NCBI RefSeq assembly: GCF_000934845.1
Contig: NZ_JXIQ01000021.1
Coordinates: forward strand, 1 to 39,803
Direction of reading: 5' to 3'
From: Mesobacillus subterraneus
GTDB taxonomy: Bacteria; Bacillota; Bacilli; Bacillales; Cytobacillaceae
DNA length: 39,803 nucleotides
The notes below the pieces were generated by a model. The model was not told where the DNA came from. It made no database searches and worked only from the letters and a program-made list of their open reading frames with translations. Position 1 is the first letter of the stretch; the number at the start of each line of letters is the position of its first letter. This document shows, piece after piece, positions 24,481 through 30,900 of the stretch. A program made the translations under genes and the position numbers.

Positions 24481-25386
24481 TCATTCGACTTTATTTCTTA
24501 ACGTCCCAATTCCTTTGATCGAAATTTCAATGAGATCTCCAGATTTTAAGAACCTTGGCGGCTTAAACCCTTTTCCCACTCCAGCCGGTGTTCCAGTCGC
24601 AATGATGTCACCTGGCTCCAGTGTCATTCCTTGTGAAAGGACGGCAATCACTTCTTCAATCGGAAAAATAAATTTTTCCGTATTGGAATCTTGCCTTAAT
24701 TCGCCGTTTACAGTTGTTTTTATATCCAGTGCATTCGGATTCGCGATTGCTGACTTATGGACAATCCATGGTCCCATCGGGCACGCAGTATCAAGGCTTT
24801 TGCCGATGAAAAATTGCTTGTGCTTTTCCTGGAGGTCCCGGGCGGTAACATCATTGATAATCGTGTAGCCAAACACGTAATCCAAGGCTTCTTCCTTCGT
24901 GATCGCTTTCCCTTCTTTGCCAATGACAACAGCTAGTTCCCCTTCATAGTCCAATTGCTCTGTCAGTTCCCTTTGGGCTAAGATATTTTGTTCATGAGCG
25001 GTTACAGTCGTAGGGGCTTTCGTAAACACCATCACATGCTCGGGAATATCTTCCTTGCTGCCCAATTCAATCGCATGCTCGGCGTAATTTTTCCCGACAC
25101 AAAAAATATTTTTAGCCGGTCGCGGGATTGGCGCCAGTAATTCAACAGTTGAAAGCGGAAGGAAAAAGTCGCTTTCCAGTTTGTTATCCTTCACCCACTG
25201 GACCGTCTTTTCCGCTTCCTGATAAAATTGGTCACCTAACGAAATGGCTTGAACCATGTCAGCTGGAATGTAAGCATTGCCACTCATCTTTTCATGAACT
25301 TCCCGCAGTGGCAGAACATGGCTTCCTTTATCATTTACGATTCCGATCCATTGGCCATTTTCGTTTTTTATCGTAGCGAATTTCAT
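24481..25386 (-). CDS. yisK: Fumarylacetoacetate hydrolase family protein (YisK)
   Basis: A 301-residue FAH-superfamily enzyme starting at ATG 25386. The catalytic domain begins near residue 85 (RPAKNIFCVGKNYAEHA). Metal ligands are Glu148 and Glu150 in DYEGELAVVIG and Asp179 in IINDVTARD; the SLDTACPMGPWIV and GDIIATGTPAGVG motifs follow. The short N-terminal domain (1-80) is typical of YisK. B. subtilis YisK is reported as an oxaloacetate decarboxylase that also associates with the cell-shape protein Mbl; that activity is likely but other beta-keto acids are possible. It sits between the DUF418 gene and yisL. Confidence 0.88.
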   Translation of the reverse strand: MKFATIKNENGQWIGIVNDKGSHVLPLREVHEKMSGNAYIPADMVQAISLGDQFYQEAEKTVQWVKDNKLESDFFLPLSTVELLAPIPRPAKNIFCVGKNYAEHAIELGSKEDIPEHVMVFTKAPTTVTAHEQNILAQRELTEQLDYEGELAVVIGKEGKAITKEEALDYVFGYTIINDVTARDLQEKHKQFFIGKSLDTACPMGPWIVHKSAIANPNALDIKTTVNGELRQDSNTEKFIFPIEEVIAVLSQGMTLEPGDIIATGTPAGVGKGFKPPRFLKSGDLIEISIKGIGTLRNKVE

Positions 25387-25428
25387 TTAAATTTCCCCCT
25401 CTGTGTAATTTCTCGTCTCCTTGCCTAA

Positions 25429-26613
25429 TCATATTCCTGGCGGTTTTTTGAATTTCTGAATATGTAAATAACTACCGCTTCGCCACAGCCATTCGACCGG
25501 GCCAAAATAAAATCTTTTGAGCCACCAGCTGCTGAAAGCTAATTGACTTGCATAAATCGAAAGAGCGAGCATAGTTCCAGCGAATATGGAAACATCTCCA
25601 TAGTAACCGAGTCCGTAACTGTAAAAAACCATCGTCGAAAAGATGGACTGGAATAAGTAGTTGCTGATGGATAGCCTGCCTGCAGCTTCGAGCGGATATA
25701 AGACTCTGTCCATTTTCCTGGATTCGGAAAGAAGGGCAATTATCAATGCATAAGCCATTGCCAGCATCGCTCCGCCAAAAATATCCTGAGCATAATCGGT
25801 CCAATACGTTCTGCCATAAAGGTAGGGAACGAACTTGATCAGCAGACCGATGGCGGCAAGTCCTGCTGCAAATGCGCCAATCTTTTTCTTATTCCTGTGC
25901 ACTTGTTCGAAAAGCCTCATCTTGGCCGCGCCGGCTCCAATCAGGAACAAAGGCAAAATGGTGATCAAATAAAAGAACAAACCGGTGAGATTATTATTTT
26001 TATACCACTCTGTCATTCTTTGCTCTGTCACTTCGGCAAAGCTGCCAGTTTGATAGACAGTCATTGCCTGTTTTGCAGCCTGTGCATCATACATCGAAAA
26101 CGCGGCGCCTCCTTCCACTGCCGAGGCTGCACCAAGCATCCACACGAGAAAGACATTTGGAACAATATAGATAACCAAACCTGCAATCATCAATCTTTTT
26201 GCGCTCCATCCCAAAAAGAAAAGAAAGACAAACCCGCAGACTGCATAGGTTATCAGGATATCCCCTTCCCAGATCAAAAAAGCATGAAGGCATCCAATCA
26301 GCAGTAGCAGCGAAAGCCTTCTCACGACAAATGGAGTGAACTTCAGACCTTTATCAAGGATCCGCTCTCTTAAGATTACCAGCCCATACCCGAACAACAT
26401 GGCAAACAACGGATAAAAGCTGGCCTGGATCCACACATCGATGAATCTGTAAGTAAATACATTGATATTTCCATTCCACCAGGTTTCAGGATCGATAGAA
26501 AAATACGGTGAGTGGAATGAAATCATGTTGACGAGCAAAATCCCCAACAATGAAAATCCCCGCATTCTGTCGATCGAAACAATCCTGCCCGATGCCTCTC
26601 CGTTGCTCTCCAT
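25429..26613 (-). CDS. DUF418 (YeiB-like) membrane protein
   Basis: About 394 residues. ATG 26613 is chosen because AGGAGG precedes it, though the spacing of 3-4 nt is short; in-frame ATGs at 26625 and 26634 lack ribosome sites. There are about ten membrane helices. The N-terminal signature (VSIDRMRGFSLLGILLVNM) and the C-terminal DUF418 part (AAGRLSISNYLFQSIFSTMV, GPVEWLWRS) define the YeiB group of acyltransferase-3-related membrane proteins. The substrate is unknown; an envelope acyl-transfer role is a family-level guess. It is not an obvious part of the B. subtilis yis order. Confidence 0.83.
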   Translation of the reverse strand: MESNGEASGRIVSIDRMRGFSLLGILLVNMISFHSPYFSIDPETWWNGNINVFTYRFIDVWIQASFYPLFAMLFGYGLVILRERILDKGLKFTPFVVRRLSLLLLIGCLHAFLIWEGDILITYAVCGFVFLFFLGWSAKRLMIAGLVIYIVPNVFLVWMLGAASAVEGGAAFSMYDAQAAKQAMTVYQTGSFAEVTEQRMTEWYKNNNLTGLFFYLITILPLFLIGAGAAKMRLFEQVHRNKKKIGAFAAGLAAIGLLIKFVPYLYGRTYWTDYAQDIFGGAMLAMAYALIIALLSESRKMDRVLYPLEAAGRLSISNYLFQSIFSTMVFYSYGLGYYGDVSIFAGTMLALSIYASQLAFSSWWLKRFYFGPVEWLWRSGSYLHIQKFKKPPGI

Positions 26614-26794
26614 TTTCCTCCTCATTTCATCCAATGTTTAACATATAATCTATGTATAACACACTATCGGCAAATATGGCAAAAGGAACGAAAGGATCCA
26701 ACGCAGAAACTACTGATGCTGGTATTCTTTCGTTCACACTGCTATGCTTTGATAAGGAATCCTTGTAGATGATAACGAAGTTTTTGTGGCATTT

Positions 26795-28372
26795 TTACTC
26801 TTTTAAGCTTGTTTCCAAGTACTCCTTTCTCAATTGGACCTTTTGGATTTTACCGGATGCAGTTTTCGGCAGTTCTTCCACAAAAGTTACCCCAGTTATG
26901 GCTTTGAAATGGGCCAGTTTGTCCCTGGAAAATGCAATAAGATCCTTTTCCGTAATCTGTTCGTTTTCGCGTAAAACGATATATGCGTGCGGGGTCTCTC
27001 CCCATTTTTCATGTGGGACGGCAATAACGGCAGCTTCTAGGACAGCCGGATGGTCGTACAATGCTCCCTCCACTTCGATGGATGAAATATTTTCGCCTCC
27101 ACTAATAATGACGTCTTTTTTACGGTCAACAATATCGATATTCCCGTATTCGTCTACTGTCGCCATATCGCCTGTGTGAAGCCAGCCATTGCGAATCGTT
27201 TCCATGGTAGCCTCTTCATTTTTCCAGTAGCCTTTCATTACGCCATTGCTTCGGGTTGTTATTTCGCCAATTTCCTTGCCGTTATGGGCAACCTCTTCGC
27301 CAAAATCGTTGACAACCATTACCTGGCAGCCAATCATCGAGATCCCTGCCTTCGCTTTCATTCGGTACTGTTCATTCAAAGGCAGCTCCTTCAAATGCGA
27401 TCTGATTGTAGAAATTGTACTTAAAGGGGAAGTTTCTGTCATACCGTATACCTGGATGAATTCCCAGCCAAGTTCTTTTTCGACACGGGTAACGAATGCC
27501 GGCGGCGGAGCGGAACCAGCGATGACTACACGCACCTGCTGTTCAATGGTTGGAACATTTTTTTCATAATACTGGAGCAAGGCATTCAAAACTGTCGGTG
27601 CCATATGCATCACGCTGACTCTATGCTTTTCTAATGCGCTGAAGATCGCCTCGGGAGTCGTCTTTCGGAAGCATACCTGCGATGATCCATTTGCTGTGTA
27701 ATAAAATGGTGAACCCCATCCATTTACATGAAACATTGGCAGGACATGCATCAGCACGTCTTCATCGCTGACCCGCAAATGATGCATGGAGCTCATAGCA
27801 TGTAGATAATTATTCCTGTGCGTCAGCATGACACCCTTTGGATTACCCGTTGTCCCGCTTGTATAAAGGAGACTGCAAACATCATTTTCGTCAAGCTCTT
27901 CGCGTTTAAACGGTTCAGAAGAATGCTGTAAAAGCCAATCATCGTACCCGGTTTCCACCGTGCTCTCTTCCTTGTAATGGACAATGATTTCCTTCACTGT
28001 TTCCAGCTGATTCTTGATCGGCTGGATTAGATGGTATAAGTCTTGATCAACAAATAACACTTTGGATTCACTGTGATTAAGGATGAATAGATAATCTTCC
28101 GGTTTAAGGCGGATGTTCAGAGGAACCATCACACCTCCGACCTGGAAAACACCATAGAAACCTTCAAGCATTTCAAGCGAATTTGGAGCAAGGTAGGCAA
28201 TGCGGTCCCCTTTGACAGCTCCAAGCTTCCTCAGTCCATCAGAAAGCCGATTTACTCGTTCATTAAGATCAGAATAGGTAAGCGCCCTGTCCTCGGAAAA
28301 AATAGCCTTTTTGTCTCCATAAAGGGAAACCGCGCGATCTAGAAATTGGTTCAACAGCAATGGAACGTTCAT
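26795..28372 (-). CDS. Long-chain fatty acid-CoA ligase family (AMP-binding) enzyme
   Basis: A 525-residue ANL-superfamily adenylate-forming enzyme starting at ATG 28372. Motif A3 is YTSGTTGNPKGVMLTH (170-185), followed by MFHVNGWGSPF, VYGMTETSP, GWLHTGDMA, DRKKDVIISGGENIS and the C-terminal PKTASGKIQK with the catalytic lysine. This pattern fits acyl-CoA synthetases of the medium/long-chain group. It activates a carboxylic acid to an acyl-AMP and then the CoA thioester. The chain length cannot be told. It stands divergent from gerP and upstream of the DUF418 gene with a 181-nt gap holding a 9-bp inverted repeat (26686-26694 with 26727-26735). Confidence 0.87.
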   Translation of the reverse strand: MNVPLLLNQFLDRAVSLYGDKKAIFSEDRALTYSDLNERVNRLSDGLRKLGAVKGDRIAYLAPNSLEMLEGFYGVFQVGGVMVPLNIRLKPEDYLFILNHSESKVLFVDQDLYHLIQPIKNQLETVKEIIVHYKEESTVETGYDDWLLQHSSEPFKREELDENDVCSLLYTSGTTGNPKGVMLTHRNNYLHAMSSMHHLRVSDEDVLMHVLPMFHVNGWGSPFYYTANGSSQVCFRKTTPEAIFSALEKHRVSVMHMAPTVLNALLQYYEKNVPTIEQQVRVVIAGSAPPPAFVTRVEKELGWEFIQVYGMTETSPLSTISTIRSHLKELPLNEQYRMKAKAGISMIGCQVMVVNDFGEEVAHNGKEIGEITTRSNGVMKGYWKNEEATMETIRNGWLHTGDMATVDEYGNIDIVDRKKDVIISGGENISSIEVEGALYDHPAVLEAAVIAVPHEKWGETPHAYIVLRENEQITEKDLIAFSRDKLAHFKAITGVTFVEELPKTASGKIQKVQLRKEYLETSLKE

Positions 28373-28520
28373 ATTTGCCTCCTCAAGGTATGATTAAAAA
28401 TTCTAAATATATAGATATTTTACCATATTATCCTTCTGTTATATAGCATTCGTACTGTTGCATAACAAAATTTTTAATTGAAAAATGCCACCCTTTTTGA
28501 AACTGATAGGCATTTTAATC

Positions 28521-28547
28521 ACATTCTTCCTCTGGGCACATATGATA
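28521..28547 (+). promoter_or_regulatory. SigK-type promoter of the gerP operon
   Basis: -35 AC (28521-28522) with 16 nt to -10 CATATGATA (28539-28547), an exact match to CATAnnnTA. SigK transcription in the mother cell is established for B. subtilis gerP. Confidence 0.7.
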
Positions 28548-28578
28548 ATAAAGAAATCTAACTAAAGGGTGTTGCTTA

Positions 28579-28800
28579 ATGCCAGCAATTGTAGGAATCG
28601 CACAGGTCGTCTCACTCGGAAACAGCGCCGTCTTCCACATTGGCGATGTTTACAGCATTAACCCGATCTCCAATGCAAAAACCTTTTCTGGAGCTGGCTC
28701 ATTCAATACCGGTGACGGCTTGACTATATACAATAATCAAAGTGCAACGAATACCTATGATCAAGATGGTATCGATCAAGGCAACTATTTTAACGCATAA
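28579..28800 (+). CDS. gerPA: Spore germination protein GerPA
   Basis: A 73-residue protein starting at ATG 28579 after AAAGGGTG. It carries the GerPA/GerPF signature MPAIVG, a VFHIGD motif, SNAKTFSGAGSFNTGDG and a C-terminal DQDGIDQGNYFNA. GerP proteins are spore-coat proteins needed for germinants to pass the coat and reach the receptors. It is paralogous to GerPF at the end of the cluster. It is the first gene of gerPABCDE, behind a SigK promoter; its stop overlaps an in-frame upstream ATG of the gerPB frame. Confidence 0.95.
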   Translation: MPAIVGIAQVVSLGNSAVFHIGDVYSINPISNAKTFSGAGSFNTGDGLTIYNNQSATNTYDQDGIDQGNYFNA

Positions 28801-28814
28801 TGCGGGTGATTCGG

Positions 28815-29081
28815 ATGAATTTTTATATACAACAGTCAATCAATATTAACTTTTTAAAAGTAGAAGGCATCACCAACTCTTCTGTTTTGCAAATTGGAAG
28901 CACCGGGATGATTAAGTCTATTTCCAATCTTTATAATACCGGCGGTTTTGTAGAGCCTGCTCCAGAAGCGCTGCATCCTTCGCAAATCTACACAGGGATG
29001 GAAGAACCAGATGATGATTCACACAACGTACTTGAGACGCCTGCTGTCCCTTTAACTTCAGGTGTATCCCGTTCATGGTAG
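28815..29081 (+). CDS. gerPB: Spore germination protein GerPB
   Basis: An 88-residue protein. ATG 28815 is chosen because GGGTGAT lies about 5 nt upstream; an ATG at 28800 overlapping the gerPA stop is in the same frame. It begins MNFYIQQSININFLKVEGI, then carries NSSVLQIGS and ISNLYNTGGFVEPAPEA, matching GerPB. The acidic C-terminal tail (EEPDDDSHNVLET) is longer than in B. subtilis (about 77 residues). It acts in the spore coat with the other GerP proteins. Confidence 0.93.
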   Translation: MNFYIQQSININFLKVEGITNSSVLQIGSTGMIKSISNLYNTGGFVEPAPEALHPSQIYTGMEEPDDDSHNVLETPAVPLTSGVSRSW

Positions 29082-29111
29082 GAAAATACTGGTCGAATTG
29101 AGGTGATTCAT

Positions 29112-29729
29112 TTGAATGCTGAATTTTATGAATATGTTAAAAAGATGCATTTATATGTAGAGCACCAAAACAAAAAAATAGCGAGACTGGAAAAGATGAT
29201 TTTGGAGCTGAAGCAAGACATTGCCGTATTGAAGGAGCGTCCACCAGTCCAAATTGGAAATATCGAGTACAAATTCGACCAGTTGAAAGTAGAAACGCTA
29301 GAAGGAACTTTAAATATTGGCCTCAATCCGACTGATTTAGAAGGAATCGATGATTTTTCGGTTGATCAAAAGGCGGTAAATGTTCCAAATCCCGGAAAAC
29401 AGCTGTTTAAAAGAACGATCGAAATGGAAACTGCCCTACATCAATATCTCGAAACAGATTTAGAACGTATTTATCGTGAGGCACAAGAGAAACTGGGGAT
29501 TAGGGTCGACGATTCCTATTTTACTTTTATTAAAGACGATATCAAAAAACAACTATCCGGCAGAGTTTCAGCACATTTAAAAGAGAGATCATCCAATCAA
29601 AATTCTCCTGAAATCAGCTCCGAATTATCGGAACAGGTAGTTGAACTTCTTAAGCAGGAAATCCAAAATGGGGTATTCCTGTTTCTGAAAAATCTGCCGG
29701 ATCATGTAAAGGAAGGGAATTCAGAATGA
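29112..29729 (+). CDS. gerPC: Spore germination protein GerPC
   Basis: A 205-residue protein, the same length as B. subtilis GerPC. TTG 29112 is chosen because GAGGTGAT lies just upstream; a GTG at 29103 is inside that ribosome site. The N-terminal coiled coil (YVKKMHLYVEHQNKKIARLE) is followed by PPVQIGNIEYKFDQLKVETL, then a Glu/Lys-rich helical C-terminus (SSELSEQVVELLKQEIQ). It is the largest GerP protein and is needed for germinant passage through the coat. Its stop overlaps the gerPD start (ATGA). Confidence 0.92.
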   Translation: MNAEFYEYVKKMHLYVEHQNKKIARLEKMILELKQDIAVLKERPPVQIGNIEYKFDQLKVETLEGTLNIGLNPTDLEGIDDFSVDQKAVNVPNPGKQLFKRTIEMETALHQYLETDLERIYREAQEKLGIRVDDSYFTFIKDDIKKQLSGRVSAHLKERSSNQNSPEISSELSEQVVELLKQEIQNGVFLFLKNLPDHVKEGNSE

Positions 29730-29905
29730 ACTTTCAAGTCTATAACCGGGATATTTGTGTTGGTGACATCAAGATTATCGGTGTTTCAAGCTCCTCTCTG
29801 TTACTGGTCGGGGATGCAGACACCATCAATTTGGCTGCGACATTTGATACACCGGCTGAATCCCTCATAGTCGGGCCGTTTGTGCCACTTTCCCCGAAAA
29901 TTTGA
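29726..29905 (+). CDS. gerPD: Spore germination protein GerPD
   Basis: A 59-residue protein starting at ATG 29726, overlapping the gerPC stop by 4 nt. It carries MNFQVYNRDICVGDIKIIGV, SSSSLLLVGDAD and a C-terminal SLIVGPFVPLSPKI, which matches GerPD in length and pattern. The GVSSSS-(L/V)xxxGD motif is the repeat shared by several GerP proteins. Translationally coupled to gerPC and gerPE. Confidence 0.93.
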   Translation: MNFQVYNRDICVGDIKIIGVSSSSLLLVGDADTINLAATFDTPAESLIVGPFVPLSPKI

Positions 29906-29913
29906 TGATGCCG

Positions 29914-30294
29914 ATGAAAAGAATGGCCACCGTCGATCGGATAAAGATTGATTCTGTTATCCTATCATCGGTGTTTCAAATTGGCGATTCCCAGCACATC
30001 GAAGGTCGTTCCAATGCTCTTGCAGTTCAGCGAGAGGCAGAAATTTTTTTTGGTACAGAAGGGGAATATTCTTCCTATCCAATTTTTTCAGAACCAATAG
30101 CATTTCAACCGGAAATGGAAACAATCATAGGTCACACTCATACGATTCACCCTTTTTTAAAGGTTCGAAATATTGACATCACCGGGGTATCTTCTTCATC
30201 GATTGTTCATCTTGGGAATACTTGCAATGTTTTGCTGGAATCAAGAGTAAAGCACATTCGACATCTGTTGCCACGTACGAAAATTCAGCAATGA
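29914..30294 (+). CDS. gerPE: Spore germination protein GerPE
   Basis: About 126 residues from ATG 29914; ATG 29905, overlapping the gerPD stop, and 29908 are equally in frame, and no ribosome site separates them. I prefer 29914 because MKRMATVDRIKIDSV aligns with the usual N-terminus. Motifs are SVILSSVFQIGDSQHIEGRS and, near the C-terminus, GVSSSSIVHLGNT, so the GerP repeat occurs twice. It is the last gene of the tight gerPA-PE unit; a 119-nt gap with a hairpin follows before gerPF. Confidence 0.92.
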   Translation: MKRMATVDRIKIDSVILSSVFQIGDSQHIEGRSNALAVQREAEIFFGTEGEYSSYPIFSEPIAFQPEMETIIGHTHTIHPFLKVRNIDITGVSSSSIVHLGNTCNVLLESRVKHIRHLLPRTKIQQ

Positions 30295-30318
30295 TTGATG
30301 TCCAATAAAAATCTGGCC

Positions 30319-30350
30319 ACTTCATATTTACTTTTGGGCGACTATGAAGT
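30319..30350 (+). promoter_or_regulatory. Stem-loop between gerPE and gerPF
   Basis: ACTTCATA (30319-30326) pairs perfectly with TATGAAGT (30343-30350) around a 16-nt loop, with no T-run after it. It may weaken read-through from gerPE. Confidence 0.45.
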
Positions 30351-30365
30351 TGGTTTATACTCTTG

Positions 30366-30394
30366 ACTGGTTGTCCATATTGCCCATAACAATA
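30366..30394 (+). promoter_or_regulatory. Possible separate SigK promoter for gerPF
   Basis: AC (30366-30367), 17 nt, then CATAACAATA (30385-30394). The TA is one base too far for the SigK consensus CATAnnnTA, so this is only suggestive. Confidence 0.35.
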
Positions 30395-30413
30395 GCAGAA
30401 AAGGATGTTTTTC

Positions 30414-30632
30414 ATGCCAGCAATCATAGGGCCTGTTCAAATCTTTAGTGTCGGCGGGGGAACGGTGCAGTTTGGCGACACTCTGTTCATCTCTCCTAAA
30501 AGCAATACAAAGACAGTCGCTGGGCAGGGTGGATTTAACACTGGCGGTCTCATTGTTACTAATAATGGGCTAAGCGCCAGCAATGTTCTCGATGCCAACC
30601 TGATCGATCAGCCGACTGTAGGGAATAATTAA
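30414..30632 (+). CDS. gerPF: Spore germination protein GerPF
   Basis: A 72-residue protein starting at ATG 30414; the AAAAGGATG ribosome site includes an earlier in-frame ATG at 30405. The sequence MPAIIGPVQIFSVGGGTVQF, then FISPKSNTKTVAGQGGFNTG and DQPTVGNN is typical of GerPF. It is paralogous to GerPA, with which it shares the N-terminal MPAI(V/I)G motif and an NTG motif. It acts in the spore coat in germinant access. It is followed by a terminator whose sequence duplicates that of the CoADR gene. Confidence 0.93.
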   Translation: MPAIIGPVQIFSVGGGTVQFGDTLFISPKSNTKTVAGQGGFNTGGLIVTNNGLSASNVLDANLIDQPTVGNN

Positions 30633-30686
30633 CATTGATTGCAGATTCGCGTAAAGTTCTAATAAAAAAGGGTCAACATAAGAAAA

Positions 30687-30715
30687 ACCGGGCAAACTGC
30701 GCCCGGTCCTTTTTT
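30687..30715 (+). terminator. Terminator of gerPF
   Basis: ACCGGGC (30687-30693) pairs with GCCCGGT (30701-30707), followed by CCTTTTTT. It is a near copy of the terminator at 7828-7858. Confidence 0.85.
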
Positions 30716-30758
30716 GGTTTTGCTGATGAACGGGCTGTTGATTGGAACGGATGACACT
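30687..30758 (+). repeat. Duplicated terminator/IR-arm block, copy 2
   Basis: 72 nt nearly identical to 7830-7903: the terminator, TTTTGG-rich link, CTGTTGATTGGAACGG and GACACT. The complementary right arm present at 7924-7946 is absent here, so this copy is decayed or recombined. Confidence 0.75.
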
Positions 30759-30810
30759 ATTCTTTATACAAAAGAAAAAAACTGGAACTAGTATCTAAAT
30801 TGCATCCAAA

Positions 30811-30900
30811 TGCGGAAAGATACCCTTAGGCGAGCATTTTCACCTCTATAAGGGCATTTCCATCTCTATAAGGGCATCTTTCAGGTGGAAAGATCCCCTT
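30811..30900. repeat. Tandem hairpin repeat array B (decayed)
   Basis: This holds a lone right arm (GAAAGATACCCTTA, ending 30828), a partial unit CTATAAGGGCAT (30845-30856), then a unit with TAAGGGCATCTTTC and GAAAGATCCCCTT ending at 30900. The array runs directly into the addA stop codon (30900-30902). It is the same family as 8011-8144 and 39728-39803. Confidence 0.75.

Noticed and set aside
26677-26769. 30-codon frame between the DUF418 and acyl-CoA ligase genes
   Set aside because: No ribosome site before its ATG and it spans a 9-bp inverted repeat; probably chance.
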